The notes under the pieces: generated by a model
What the model saw: only the letters and a program-made list of their open reading frames with translations
What the model was told of the DNA's origin: nothing
Databases searched by the model: none
Shown: positions 1-13,591 of the stretch, piece by piece
Numbering within the stretch: the first letter of the stretch is position 1
Layout of the letters: each line of letters starts with the position of its first letter
Program-made: the position numbers and the translations under genes
Origin: Erythrophleum ivorense
Taxonomy: Eukaryota; Streptophyta; Magnoliopsida; Fabales; Fabaceae
DNA: 64,000 nt
Assembly: GCA_026724425.1 (NCBI GenBank)
Contig: JAIUCV010000103.1
Location: 2,232,001-2,296,000, forward strand
Direction of reading: 5' to 3'

Positions 1-10
1 ATATCTTGTT

Positions 11-531
11 CCGTTTGGTTGTTGAAAATAGGACTAGTAAAAAAGAATAGAAAGGAATAGAAATGAATGAAAAAAAATTTTATAATTTATCATCATGTTT
101 AATATGATATGGAAAGGAATGGAATTTTATTTATTTTTTATGTATGATTAAATAAAAATAATGTAACAATAAAAAAAATTAATTAAATGACCACAATACT
201 TTTAATATAAAAAATAAAAAAATAATTATTTTTAACTAATAATAATATAATTTTTAATTTAAAAATAATTTTTTAATGACCAATAATTTAAAAAATAAAA
301 ATATTTATTTTAAAATGATCAATATTCATTATTAATGTAAAAAAATATCAACTACTAATCCATTCTTTTGAACAGTAACACTTTCTTTTCAATCTTTGAA
401 AGATTTCACATTCCTCCGTCTGTAGGAATTTGGACAACACAATGGACTCTGTTAGTGAACTTTTGCAACCAAACAACGAAATGTTGTTTGAATTCTATTT
501 CCTAATGCCCTTTTCCAAGAACCAAATGGGC
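11..531. repeat. MITE-like element with degenerate terminal inverted repeats
   Basis: The left end (CCGTTTGGTTGTTGAAAATAGG) and the reverse complement of the right end (CCATTTGGTTCTTGGAAAAGGG) align over about 40 bases. They enclose AT-rich non-coding DNA. The pattern fits a small non-autonomous DNA transposon, perhaps hAT-like from the terminal motif. No clear target-site duplication is visible, and the left end is close to the window edge, so the borders are approximate. Confidence 0.45.
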
Positions 532-944
532 CCTTAGATGATAACCCTCACACATCGTTTTTTGGGAATTAAAAGAAAAAGGAATTCTATCAGTATTGGT
601 CATTGGATAGATTTTCAGGATATATTAGTGTTTATATTAGTAGTATAAATGTCTTATTTGGCACCAACAAAAAATTGCTTAAGTGGTCAGATTTGTTTGA
701 GTCTAATGGTTACAAGATTTTGATAACGTGAGAAATTCGAGCGTATTAAAAATTATTTGAAAGAATAGATAGCTACAAATTTTGAATAATATTAATGTCA
801 CATATAAAAAAAAAAAAATTTTCCATGAAAAACTAAAATAAAACAACTTATATAATGACCTGTTCAATGTGAGATATTCTACAATTTCAAAAACAAGAAA
901 ACTAAAGACATTGCGTTAGTTGATGTGTGAATATCTCTCTCTCT

Positions 945-978
<34 letters not shown>

Positions 979-1352
979 AATTTTATAAATTATTTTTAAT
1001 TTTGTTAAAATTTCACATACTTTTTTTTTATTTTTAAAATATACACTTCAGCATAATTTTAAATTTTTTAATTAAAATACTTTTCATTAACTTAAATATA
1101 CAAATATATATTATATCTAATTATAAAAAAAGTATATTTTGTTTTCAAATATAACAAATAAAAATAAAAGCGTAGATTTTGTATTTATTAAATTTAACTA
1201 AAAATGTATTTACATTAATAGAAGGCATTTTAGTAAAAAAAATAAAATTAAATTAAAGTATAATATAATTTTTTGTTTTTGAAAATATTTATATATTTTT
1301 TAAAAATAAAAAATTCTTATAATTTTAATAACATTTAAAGAAAGGTTATGTA

Positions 1353-1391
<39 letters not shown>

Positions 1392-2054
1392 GTGCTCATG
1401 AAACACTCCTATGACATGTCTTTTATTTATGTAAAGATAAAGACGGCATTAAACTAATCTATTTGTGGCTCATCAAGAAACTAGTCTATGTATGGACGGT
1501 AATTATTTTATTTCTTGCTTAACGTATGGGCGGTATTAAAAAAATAAAAAAAAAAGACCGACCATAATTTTTATTCTTTGTTAGTTATGGAGTTTTGATG
1601 TTGGGCCAAAATATTATACAAGTCTATCTAAGCCAGTTTTTTGGACTGAACATTCAAGTTGGACGTTCATTAAGTTCAAACTAAACTATGTTGGGAGCCT
1701 AACCCATGTTAAGTTAGGCTTTTGATCCCAAAAAAAGAAATTAGACTCAATTGAATTTGTTTGACCGTCTTATCATCCAAAGAAACAATTCATTTGACCA
1801 AAGAAACAAATACCCCTTCCTTCACAGCTAGATATTACAAATAGGCAAATACATTTGAAATTTCAGGCTCTGGTCTGAACTCTGAATCATTGTGCTATGC
1901 GGTTGGCATCCAAGCATAAAAAAAAAAAATACTAGGCAAGCGATTAAATTGAAAGGTTCATTTCTATTGAGACAAATTATTAGTTGCTTTGAGGGTGAGG
2001 CAACATCTAACACACAAGACACAAGAAGCAACAAGTATCAAAGCTGAACTGTTT
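532..2054. other. Intergenic spacer with microsatellites
   Basis: AT-rich DNA with no gene I can support. It holds a (TA)n run at 949-975 and a (TTA)n run at 1355-1388. The right end should contain the 3' UTR of the cysteine endopeptidase, which is read leftward into this spacer. Confidence 0.6.
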
Positions 2055-3777
2055 TCAGAGCTCATCTTTAGGAGAGGATGAATTTGGGTTAGTGGAGGAG
2101 TTTTTGATGGGATAGGAAGCCTCCATTGCTATGCCACACAGTCCCTCCTTGTCTGATATTGCCCTCTGCATCCTTATGTAACCTCCTTCTCCCCATTCTG
2201 GTCCCCATGAGTTTTTTACTATCCAATATTTAGTTCCATCCACAGTCGTTCCATACCCGACAATCGCCACCCCATGATTCAACTCTGTCGTACAATCTCC
2301 CGTAAATACTCCCTGTAATCATTTCACTAATCAAATTTAGATACTGCTTTCTAGATTTACCATACATCAGATCCTATAAAGATATGTAAATATGTCAAAC
2401 TACACGTTGTAGTGCAGCCTATTTCGAACATACAATAATATACCTCTGAATAGAACTGGAAATCAAAACCCCCAGCATCTATGGCTACAGATACAGGTTG
2501 GTTGGCCACTGCTTTGAGCAATGCGTCCTCATTGTTAGCGGGGACATTTTCATGGCCATCAATGGAAACTACCGCGTTATTCTCCTGCATTATCAACAAA
2601 CTTGACCTCCTAAGTTACCTTAGCTATCAGTCAATCAAATTTTGATTTAGGTTAAGGACAACGTAGTTAATTATGTGCACCTTTGATGTGTCACAAGTTC
2701 CATCTTTAGCTGTGTAAGGGTAATTTTTTTCTGTTGTTATGCCACCCTTTTTCTTGATGAACTCAAAAGCATACTCCATCAGCCCACCATTGCATCCTTG
2801 GTTCTCTTGATTGTCACAGTCTACTAACTCTTGCTCTGACAAGGACACTAGCTTATGTGTCTTGATCTGATTAATACCTTCAACTGCTACAACCGTTGAA
2901 AATGCCCAACAACTACCTATTCATTACAATAACAACAACAAGATTTTCATCATAATTATTAAAAAAGAATTCTTAATAAACATCTATTAAACATGAATAA
3001 ATTGAAAATAGACATTTAAACACGTATTTTCCAATGAAATTCACTTATAATTTTCATATGCTGAGAATCTCTCAACAACAAATACATAAAGGCATAAGTT
3101 GGTTGAGTTTTGTGATTAACAAGTATGAGTAGTAATTATTTTATAAAAAATTCTTAGTTAAACTTAGTTTATAAAATATAAGTAAATCAAGCTAATTACA
3201 GGAAAACATATATATGTCAATTACTCTTTGTAATTAGATCTATTGACATACTTACTGTCTTTTAATAGTTATTTTGTCAACCGATCAACCTTTTATAAAC
3301 ATCTAAAAATGTTCCACTACTCTCCTTACCACAGTGGCCTTGATTCTTGACAGGAGTGACAGCACCTTTCTTCCTCCAATCAACAGAAGGGGGAAGTCTG
3401 TCAACGTTCTCGTACATGAAGGTTCCATTTCCACGTGGTGTGCCTCGGAACATTCTATGGTGATTAACCTTTGACCCAGCATAGTCACTCCTGAATTCAT
3501 GGTTGGTCATGTCGGCGAACTTGTTCAGTTTGAGCTTGTACGGCTTATCCATCTTGTTTGTGTTGTGGACGTGCATGACATTGGCTTTGAACACATTGAA
3601 CCGCTTGTGCTTCTCATCAAGGCTTCGAGAAACCGTGTGGTGGCTCCTCCATCTCTCGTACAAATCCCACAAACTCTCCTCCGATGACAAATCCTTTTCG
3701 TGGAAGTCAAAGCTCTCGGACACTCCAAGAAGCAAAACAAGTGATAGAGCAACCCACGAGAGCTTCTTCATTTCCAT
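2055..3777 (-). CDS. CEP: KDEL-tailed cysteine endopeptidase (papain family C1A)
   Basis: Four exons at 3777-3330, 2916-2681, 2584-2444 and 2312-2055. All junctions are GT-AG and the lengths (448, 236, 141, 258) keep frame, giving 360 residues, the usual size for this family. Visible parts: signal peptide 1-22, an ERFNIN-type propeptide helix near 55-74, an NxFxD motif at 85-89, and a mature start near LPPSVDWR at 128. The catalytic residues are Gln146, Cys152 in GSCWAF, His288 and Asn309. The protein ends in KDEL, the ER-retention signal. The intron splits the Gly150 codon, so the catalytic Cys opens exon 2. Family knowledge: these proteases are stored in ER-derived ricinosomes and released during programmed cell death of endosperm, tapetum or xylem. 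The first ATG (3777) is used; it lies 66 bases below a TATA box. The mature enzyme looks intact. Confidence 0.95.
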
Positions 3778-3842
3778 AATGCTTGGAATTTCAATTCAGT
3801 AAAAGATGATTAGATGAGGAAAAACACAGAGCTTGAAGATGC

Positions 3843-3850
3843 TTTATATA
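3843..3850 (-). promoter_or_regulatory. TATA box of the KDEL cysteine endopeptidase gene
   Basis: TATATAAA on the minus strand, 66-73 bases upstream of the ATG at 3777. This predicts a transcription start near 3815 and a 5' UTR of about 40 bases. It is the only good TATA match close to the start. Confidence 0.6.
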
Positions 3851-5542
3851 GAGAAATGAGATAAGAGGTAGGAGGCGAAGTAAGAGGTTCCTTATGGGAA
3901 TCAACAATGAGTAATGATGAAGAACGCTGGCACTCGAGAATAATGGAGAAAAAAGGATGTGTTTGGTTTTGCTTAATCAAGGAAGCAATTTTCTTGGTTA
4001 GAGAAATAAATATTATATCCTTTTTTTGTTAAATAATAGGAAGTTTTGCCAAATGTGAAGCATTGTGTCATAGTGTGGTAGTGTGCTTGAAGGATCATTT
4101 TTCGGTGGCATGCCCATCACGATATTATAAGAAGGAGATGGGGGTGGACGAAGAAGGTTGACAAGCATGGTTTCGTCTGGTTTTGAGCTGCGATGTGTGT
4201 TGCAAGTGGAGCATAACCGTCTCATATTATAACTGCTCTATCTATAACCGATGTGTTCACTTTAGAAAACTTTTGATCATTGACACAGAAAATATGGATC
4301 CAAAAAACGCATTTAGAGTAATTAAAAAATAGCAAAGGTCCCGACATCAACTGGATTCCATTTATTTTAACATTCAATTTGGCTTCCGAGTAACATATAA
4401 AGCAAAGCATAGTGTTATTGATCAGTTGTCCAACTTAATTCAATCTCTTAAAGGTAGATGTTATGTTCCCATATAAACATAATTTTTAGACGTACCTCCA
4501 ACTATAAATTTTGTCTTATAGTTAATTATTTCCATGTTCCAATCTAGAATTCTGAAAGTTTCTTAGTTCCATTGGGTAAAAGCTATCCAAGGAACGATAT
4601 TATAATAATAGTTTCCCACTGATAACCATTTGACTCCAAGGCGAAACTGTTGCTTGTAGTAAAGGATTGCATTAACTTGGCGTAATGCGTTTGGCACCAA
4701 TCACTCATGCCACTGAAAAATTATGTAGGAAGTGTGCTGATAAAGCAACGCATTGCCTTTTGATTGAAGTACAGGAAGTAGGGCCACGTTATGTTAGCCA
4801 AGGTAGTCAGCTCAGTTTGTGTCACCTTTTGATGGAAAACGATGAGTTGGGTCGCGTCTTAATTGTTGTCATCTTGAACATATATCCTTCGCCTGCTGTT
4901 ACAAGCGTTAATCCTAATTCTCAAGTATAAGTCCACATTCGGTAGAAAAACCACCACATGGCTCATGGGTGTCTTCAAGATTGAATCTTTTCAAGAAAGT
5001 ATTAATACAATATAGCACACGACAATTCAGAGAGTTTCAACTGGACACGCATTTGAACCATTTGAGCAACCAAGTACACCTCTCCTCCGCACAAGCCTTG
5101 GTTTTTAATTCTAAATCCAATTCCCCCTCTCCCCCCCCCCCCCCCCCCCAAAAAAATAAAAGCTGTTATCCATGTTCATCTGTTTCTTCATTCTTGTCCC
5201 TTCATCAATTGGAGTTGCAGTTAGAAAGATAGGCAACTCATGTTTGAACACACTGCCAGTGACATTGAACAGATTTTGCTCCAGTTCATAATTAGCAAAA
5301 ACAGAGCATCACGGTTACTGAAATTAGTAAGAATTCATAGTTCATGCTTCACTGGAGAGGATAGAGACTATTTTGAATGATACGTTATTAACAATTAATA
5401 TCTACGTCATCCCCAATTTGAATGGTATACACTGCATAAGCGTAAAAGATTTAAAAAAAAAAAAGCCCAGCTTGCCAGATCGAAAACTGAGCATTAGAAC
5501 ACTCCCTAATCAAACGAGTATATTCACATAAAAGTAACCCCA
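3851..5542. other. Intergenic spacer between protease promoter and ATG16 3' end
   Basis: Holds the upstream region of the cysteine endopeptidase and the downstream region of ATG16 (both on the minus strand). Open stretches around 4685-4930 and 4969-5232 (plus) have no recognisable domain and are not called as genes. A 19-base poly-C run lies at 5131-5149. Confidence 0.5.
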
Positions 5543-8169
5543 TCATGTCCAGATGCAAACAACCCCATTCTTATCAGCTGAAGCGAGGGGTTTTCCAAGC
5601 CCACTCCACGTACAACACAACACAGAAGAAGTGTGTTCTTTCAGAGTGCTGACTATGTCAGCCTTGGATACCGACCAAATATAAACAGATCCATCGGCAG
5701 ATCCAGCAGCAACATAGTTATCATCTGGACTAATGCACGAGCGGCTCCAATTAGATGCCACTCTGTTTCCGGTGGCTCTTAGTGTGCCGCAAACCTCCAG
5801 AGACCGCACATCAAACAAATTGTGCAAATTGTCCCTTCCACTGGTCAACACAACATTTCCATTTCGAGAAAGAGATATTGAAGTGACTGCAAGTGAATGT
5901 GCAGCAACCTCACTAAGTAGCCTTCCAGACTGAATATCCCATAACCGAAGATTTCCATCAACATGACCTGAAAATATGGTCTGTCCATCCATGCTGAAGC
6001 AAAGAGCATTACAATTGCTGTAAAAAATTATTGTATTAGTGCAGTAACCTTTCACCAAGTCCCAAACTTTAATAGTACGATCATATGCTGCACTGACAAC
6101 ATGACGACTTGAAATCTTGCTAACATCAACAGCGCACACTTTATCTGTATGGCCAGTAAGGGTATGACGAACCCGGCCTGAGTTGACATCCCACACATAT
6201 AAGTTGTTTGAGCTGCTAGCAGCAATAACAGATTGATTATCATGGGTGATTGTGAGATCTAAAACAGAGCCAAGGCAGCCATAAAGATTAGAACTCAAGG
6301 ATCCTGTGTTTGTGTCCCACACTTTAACTGACCGATCATGTCCCCCAGAAATCAATTTATTGGAGTTGAACTCAAACAAAGTGGAAGCACAACCACCTTC
6401 ATGGGCGTGGAGCCTGTATTTGCATGTCGAGGGGTTAGTTGACTCTAGAAAGAACTCAGCACCTTCTTCACTTCGACGAACTATGCCATCTACTTGCTGC
6501 CTTGCTAGTTTTTCTAAATCACTGGCCTTTAGCCGTTCAACCATGTCTTCATACAGTGCATTTACCTAAGTTGATTAAAATAAAATAAAATACTCAATTT
6601 AGGAGCTTTATAAGGAAGCATTTAGAAGCCTAGCGGCTACTACAATTATCAGCACCACAGTTTTGTGAGGTGATACATGGAAGAAACTTGAATTACTGGA
6701 GTAAATATCAAATTGATTCAACTGTATCGGGTACAGTCTAAATTTTGAACAATCAGATAACGAGTTCAGAGGTAATTGAGTCAGGTAACTGTATTTCCAG
6801 AGATGGCAACAAGCCAACAACAACAGCAGCAGTTTAAACCAATCCTAATACAACTATCCTGAGAGGCTTACATACCCTTGATGTACCTACATTGTTTTAC
6901 TGTCAAGACCCTATCACAGGCCTAAGCCAAATTCATTCTCCAAAAAATAAAAAATGTGTACCAATATTAAACTGTCTACTTTCAAAAGAACATATGGTGA
7001 ATGGGAATAAATTATACCTCATTCAGGCGTTCAGCATCCTTCATCTTTTCCAACATCCACCGGTCAACTAACATCTTATTTTCGGCCTCAGTATTCTTGG
7101 CTTTGAGAGTCATCTGTTCCAACTGTGCTTTAAGTTCTGTATTCTCACTCACAATCAATTCCAGAGCTTTAATCTTTTCTTCAAAGTCTACCTTTAATTG
7201 AGAGCACTCATCCCTGCTACATTTATTTAAGTCAATTAAGTTGCAATCAATTGTGCAACAGCATGTAGTGAAGAACTAGAAGTTCACAGCTATTAAAACA
7301 TAGAAGGAATAAAATGCAACCTCAATTCTGTCAACTCCTTTTGCAGATCATTGATTGCAGCCTCTTTCTCTTGCACCAAAGTTTTTGAAGCTCTGGACTC
7401 AGCTACTTCAACAACCAGTTGCTCAGACAGTCGAGATTGAGCTTTGTAGCATTGCTGAAGTTCCAATTGCAGATTCTCCGCTTTCTCCTTCCATGCAGAA
7501 CCCTTCAAGAACATGCAATGTTTAACTCTAAAGCATTCCAGTTGTTAGAAGAATTTAACCCAAGCCCAAACCACGATCCAAGTAGCTAAAATAACATCAA
7601 AAGCACCATTGACAAATACTGATATATTTCTCTTTGTCTAGAGACATACTGAAAAGCGACATTCCTTAGGTCAAGGCGTCAAACCAAAAAAAGAAAAAAA
7701 GAGCTCTGCAGCAGGTATCCAAAGCCAATAACTTGATGCAGAAGGGATATTGCACAGAAACATCGATGATTGGATTTTTTTTTTTTTTTTTTGGTGAATG
7801 GATCATTGCAAATTCTTAGGGTTTTTTTCTTTTTTTTTTTTTAAACTGATTTCTTTACAAGCATTGTCCAGGAGTAATCGATGATTCAGCAAGTTTATAC
7901 AACGTAATAGGAATTGCAATTATACTCCCAGTATTTCAAGTGGTTATATTCAAAGTTGGATTTTCACTGTTATGAATTCGATAAGATGCCAATTAGCAAA
8001 GCTCTGAAAAAAAAAATTAGGGGACCTGGGAAGCGATAGGCCTGGAAAGAGCTTCAAAAGCCGGAGCATGAGCACCTTCTTCAGCCAAATGCCGCTTCCG
8101 CAGAGCCTTCAAAGCGTGCTTTATAGCCTCATTCGCAATTTCTTCTTGTGCTTTAGAAGACTTGGCCAT
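5543..8169 (-). CDS. ATG16: Autophagy-related protein 16 (coiled coil plus WD40)
   Basis: Four exons at 8169-8026, 7502-7321, 7213-7018 and 6565-5543, lengths 144, 182, 196 and 1023, in frame through every junction, giving 514 residues. The N-terminal part (MAKSSKAQEE onward, about 1-50) is the expected ATG5-binding helix. Residues about 50-200 are heptad-rich coiled coil (exons 2, 3 and the start of exon 4). From about 225 to the end is a seven-bladed WD40 propeller with repeated VWD, LWD and IWS strands, ending CIWT. In plants as in yeast and animals, ATG16 joins the ATG12-ATG5 conjugate and directs ATG8 lipidation at the forming autophagosome. The whole propeller sits in one exon. The exon 1 donor (CAG/GTCCCC) is a weak match to consensus, but the downstream frame supports it. 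Confidence 0.93.
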
Positions 8170-8884
8170 TATCGGAAAACAATCCAGTCACCACCCCCAC
8201 CAAAATCACCTGTTTGATTGCATGAACAATAAATATGAAAGATCTGTTAGAGAAATAAACACAAAATATAAAAATTTTAATTTAATGAGAAGTTGACTTT
8301 ATCAAGTGGATGCATTTGTCCTCCATATTTTAAACCGATTTAGAAACCCTTTTTTCTTTTAGTTCCTCCTAATTTTACTTACATATTGAGGATGCTATGC
8401 TGAGCTGAGCTGACGCGATCTGTAAAGAAAGAGTTGGAATCGCGTTCTTCAATTTTGAAATACGGTAGAAACCCCAGAAAGTCGCGCTCTTGCGACAGAT
8501 TTATCTTGGAACGACGAAAATATAAAATATATGGATTTTTTACCGAATAAATGGAACATCGTGCTGTTTGATGCACTGTTGTTTTTTGTGCGTGTTTATC
8601 TCTGTGATTGTTTTTTTTTTTAACTCTTTTAATAAATTTTCTGGTACATATATATATATATATATATATGTTATTTGTGAAACTAAAAATAATTAGACTT
8701 AGGTAGCTTCTTTTTTGGGATATTATATTAGAGGAATTGAATTTTTTATATTACTTATAGTCTACCCCACTTTTAGGGTTAGCTTTTTTTTTATGTAGCC
8801 AGTTTTTATTTGTGATATATTATTAAAAAGAGTTTTGGTTGCTTAGGTTAAAAAAAATTATTTAGTTTAAAGAATAATTAGAAA
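8170..8884. other. ATG16 upstream region
   Basis: Promoter and 5' UTR space for ATG16, bounded on the right by the LTR of an old gypsy element. A (TA)n tract sits at 8648-8669. No clear TATA box next to the gene was found. Confidence 0.5.
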
Positions 8885-9624
8885 TGACTAACACGTGTGC
8901 TTAAAAATTGTAATAAAAAAAAAAGTAAAGGTATGAAATAATAATTTTTTAAATTTAAAAGTAAAAATATAAAAGATAAAATTAAAATATTTATATTTAA
9001 TTGATTAGATGTGTGTATTTTTAATTAAAAATATAATGGGTATTTATGAACCTAAAACTAACCATTTACCTTATTAAATTTATATGCTACTCTTTTCTAA
9101 ATGTTTAGCTTATATTTACAATAATGTAGGATTATGACTAATAATTTAAGTGTTGATTTATGACATGTTAACTTTTTTATAATTTAAAAATAATAATTTA
9201 TCTATTAACTAGTTGTCCCATAATACTTGTATTCCTATAATTTTAAAAAGTGAATCTTTAATAATATTTTGTACTTTTCTGACTCGGTCAACTCATACAT
9301 ATTTCCTTTTCTTCAAATAATCATAATTAATTATTTTTAAGAAATTTTGTGGACATTATTCCTAAATTATAAGGTATAATATAAAAAAGTAGATGTGTGA
9401 TAAAAAAAAAAGTATACAAATTCACTCTCCTCAATTACATATTATTAAATCACAAAAAATACTAAAAAAATCTTAACAAAATTCATAGTCCACAATTACT
9501 ATGACTCAATTTGGCCTAGCAAATCTTAATCAGCTCTTTTATTCAACATATCTCCTCCAATAGCTTGGTCTAAAGCACAAGCCCAAAAGGTAGATCTAGT
9601 CTAATTATTTTTTTAATGTTAATA
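8885..9624 (-). repeat. Left (3') LTR of the gypsy element
   Basis: Aligns along its length with 17418-18131. Shared landmarks include the 5' block TGACTAA, a block near TTGATTAGATGTGTGTATTT, a GGTCAACTCA block and the closing AGCCCAAAAG block. Divergence is obvious by eye, with many substitutions and small indels. A purine-rich tract just inside it, read on the minus strand (AAGGGCAAAG), is a plausible polypurine tract. Confidence 0.75.
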
Positions 9625-10582
9625 CTTTGCCCTTACATCTTTTCAAATGATGATAATAACAATAAGAACAAGTTGAAATAATGTGTACTTTGTTATGAAT
9701 CTATCTATTATGGTATATGTCTCTTTAGTTTCTTAATTCCCAGATTCATTAAAAGATATGTTATAATTTCGATCTTTATGTGGTTCTTTATATGAATTAT
9801 TATCTCTTTCAAAAATTATAACCCTTTGGCTTTAAGAATTATAACTCTTCTTCTCATATTCTTTGAAAAATATGTAACTCTTTGGATATTCATTTCTCAC
9901 CTTTATGCCCTTCTTTATAATATATTATTTCACATTTAAAATGTGACTTTTTTGAGTTACAAATTTATACCTATAAATATGCATTCCATTTGCATTGAGA
10001 GTGATAAATAAAAATTGAGAAGCATCTCCCTTATTCTATATCTTATTTAAATCCTCTTCTTTATCTTGTGAACTATTTTATAACATAATTTACTATTTTT
10101 TATTACACTATTTTTTCAAGAAAAGGTAATGGCATGTGTTAGAATCACCCTTACTTCCCAAGTTAAGCTACCATTTTTAGATTGACTGTTGTCAAATAAG
10201 CTATTCCTTTGATAATAATTCTTCTTCCTTCTCTCAATATCATGGACCAGGCTTAGTAGACTTTTGATATTTGGCTATCTTTCTTAGGCTTTTTTCTATT
10301 TTTTGCTTTATGTTTGTTCTATTTTGTTGGATTTAATTAAGGCTAAGTAAATGGCATATAACTACCATTTAAGAACTAAAATCTTGAATGTTGTCCCATA
10401 TAAATGGGTAGTAAAACTTTAAATATATTCCTATTGATACTTTAGTTTAACTCTTCTCTTTACATGCTCACTAGTCGATAAATACCACTAGAAATAACTT
10501 GGCTTATAATCAAAGGGTCTTTCTTGTTTAGTGACTATTTGTCAAATTTAAGATATTTAGTTCTAATTTACAAAATAGTTTT

Positions 10583-11519
10583 TTAGATTAGGTCTTTTTC
10601 AACAAACTTTTTATGTTTGACTCGCTTGTTGTATACCTTTGTCACTTTCATTTTATTTAGCCAAATACAATCAATTGCCATTAGTTGATCTTCGTCAACT
10701 AATTTTATGTAAAAAGATTGATGATATTGATATGGTTTTAAATTATTTTGCTTAGCCACTCTAAGAGATTTTACCATTATCTCCATAAGCTTTTTGTAGC
10801 TATAGGTTAGCCAAAATGGGATAAGGTCAGTTGCAATATATTTGGAATTCTTATAGGCTCAAAGTACTTCAAGTAACACTTTATGCCACTTTCTTAGTTG
10901 ATTTTTTAGTCTTTCATAAACAAATAAATGTGGATTTTATTAATAGTCTCTGCTTGCCTATTAGTTTGAGCATACAGGGTTAAATGGATCATTTTAATAA
11001 TGTATTCTTGAGCAAAAGCCACCACTTTGTCCCATGTAAAAATTGTATCTTGATAAACTATAATTGTTTGAGGAATACCAAACTTATGAATAATTTGTTG
11101 TTCAATAAATTTGATCCCGTCAACTTGTGTGACATTTACCATAAGATATGTCTCCATCTATTTTGTGAAGTTGTTCATCACCATGATGATAAAGGCATGT
11201 TGTTTAAATGATGGAAGATTAATTTTACTTATCAAATCTACAACCTCTCTGCCTAAGACTTGATGATTAGATGTAATTCATTAACTAATACTCTTTGAAC
11301 AAGATCATGCAATTGACAAGCTTCACATCTTTTAGCATACTTAAAGTAATTAGCTGTTATGGCTGGCCAATAATAATTATGTCTATAGATTAGCCATCTC
11401 ACTAGAGATCTAGATCTATGAGAATCACAAATCCCTTCATGAACTTCTCTTATGACTTTTAAAGCTTCTTCTTGATCCAAGTATTTTAACAATAGACTTT
11501 TATGTCCCTTTTTATACAA
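10583..11519 (-). pseudogene. Gypsy integrase remnant
   Basis: The fragment at 11519-11253 carries the H-H-C-C zinc-finger region, with the CEACQ motif and the preceding YYWPAI block. The fragment at 11157-10906 carries core-domain pieces (VDGIKF, HKFGIPQTII, AQTNRQAE). The fragment at 10786-10583 matches the integrase C-terminal stretch with YNKRVKHKKFVEKDLI. Stops and frame changes separate these blocks. Confidence 0.8.
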
Positions 11520-12639
11520 GTTTTCATTTTGCTTCAGTTTAAAATCTATTAAGGATGAAGGATTTTTTAAATAGTTGATTAACTCTATCCTTCAATCAGT
11601 AAAAGCTGGCCATTGGTCAATAGCTATAGCATCATATGTTTAGAGAATTTCTTGATCATTTTCCAAACTTATAGGTTTAAATTGGGCTAAATTATTAGTT
11701 TCCATATTTTCATCTCTTACTATATGCATAACTATTACATTGGCAAACTATTGAAGAAAAGCGTTAGCCATTTTCATAATAATGCACAAATTTTATATTA
11801 CTACATTGATATTCTCTAGTTAGTTGTTTAATAACTAGTTAAAAATCTTCCATTATTTGAATGAACTGAGCTTCCATAGAGTTTAGTAGTTTGAGTCCAA
11901 GAATTGAGGCTTCCTATTTAGTATGGTTGTTTGAACATCATGACTTTAGTTGAAACATAAATTGCCTAATTTGCGTAATTAGGCTAGTTATAATAATTCC
12001 TATTGCAACGCCCTTATGAGTTTTGGACCTATTGAAAGTTAGCAACTATAATTTAAGTTGCACAAAATGATTAGCTTATACCAAGGGGCCTGTTCTTCGA
12101 CAACTTTTAATGGAACATATTTTAAGGGAAAAGCATTTAATTTCATAGTCTACTTCATTAATTTTCTTTATAAAATAGGCCTATTGAGTAAATATTATAC
12201 TATGTTAATTTTACACATAATTAAAACTTTTATAGGTAAAAGATAGTATTCAAATTAAGTGCATGCATGGTACAAAGAAAAATATAATTTTTTTAACTCG
12301 AGTACATTTAATCTTAGCATCATGCAATAATCAACTTAAATAATAACTTTTTCAATTCCATCATCGACATCCTATGTAAAAAAGTAGTCGATGGATTCCT
12401 TTGCTACTAAGATGTAAAGCTTTAGTGGTTTATCTCTCAAGCATTAATATAGGTGGATTAGTCAAACTTTGTTTAATTTAATCAAAAACTGCTTGCTATT
12501 TTTCACCTTAAACTAGTTCATCAATAACTTTTGGCTTTAATAAAGGTGAAAAAGCTTTTTACTTCCTAATTATAGTAGAAATAAATCTGCTTCAAAAATT
12601 TATCTTACCAATCAAACGCTATAATTGTTTTTTGTTTTG

Positions 12640-13591
12640 TGGTGATCTTACCTCCAAAACTGTCTAAGTTTTATTTTTTTTATCGACTTCGATCCTTTAT
12701 TAATGCACAAAAAAATTAAGAAAATCTATAACTAAGACTCCAAAGGCACATTTGGCTACATTTATGTTCAAAATATAAAATCTTATCCTTTTGAAGACTT
12801 GTTCCAAATCAATTAGGTGTTGACCAAAGTTTTTGGATTTTATCACCACATCATCTATACATACCTTTTTATTTTTATCAATCAAATCATGAAAAATAAC
12901 ATTCATTGCTTATTGATAAATGGCACCTGCATTTTTTTAAATCGAATAACATGACAAGCCACTTATAAATGCCTAATGCCCCAATGCAACAAAATACAAT
13001 CTTATAAACATTTTCTTCAGCCATAAATATCTTATTATCTATAAAGGTGAGAATCTCGTGATTGGTTATTGTATTTATTAGCATATCGGTTATCAGTATG
13101 ATATATTCATCTTTTAAGATTGCTAAATTCAAGTTACAAAAGTCTATATGGATTATAAATTGTTTCTTTTTTTTTAGGATAATAGGAACTATATTCAATA
13201 GCCACTTTACATATCTAACTATAGGTATAAATCACACCTTTAATAACCTTTCAATTTCTTCCTTAATTTTTAGTAACAATTCAAGATTGAACTTTCTAAT
13301 TAGTTGTTTATATGGCTTCTATCCTTCTTATGTTAGTAATTGATGCTCAATTAATTGCTTAAACAAATTAGGTATTTCATGATACTTTCAAGCGAAATAA
13401 TTTTTATATTGTTTTATGAGTTTAATCAATAAATTTTGATTATCTTTACTTAATAAGCCATTAATTTTAGTTAATTTTAGTTGCTTCTCAGTGCTCAAAT
13501 TAATATTAATTAAAGGATATTGAGCTTGAAAGTCAGGGACTCGCCTGCTGATTAAAGATTCCAACTTTTCTTCTTGTTGGCTAGTTGACAT
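12640..13591 (-). pseudogene. Gypsy reverse transcriptase remnant
   Basis: Broken frames carry RT landmarks: the linker before RT (13591-13388), the IHIDFCNLN and DMLINTIT blocks near 13.1 kb, and the active-site region with CIDDVVIKS near 12.86 kb (a Tyr/Phe-x-Asp-Asp box with Cys in the first position). It continues with degenerate palm and RNase H material toward 11.6 kb. Not translatable as it stands. Confidence 0.75.

Noticed and set aside
3499..3802. Plus-strand frames opposite the cysteine endopeptidase
   Set aside because: Shadows of exon 1, which has clear protease homology on the minus strand.
4685..5232. Plus-strand frames of 81 and 87 codons
   Set aside because: No domain; the second runs through a 19-base poly-C tract.
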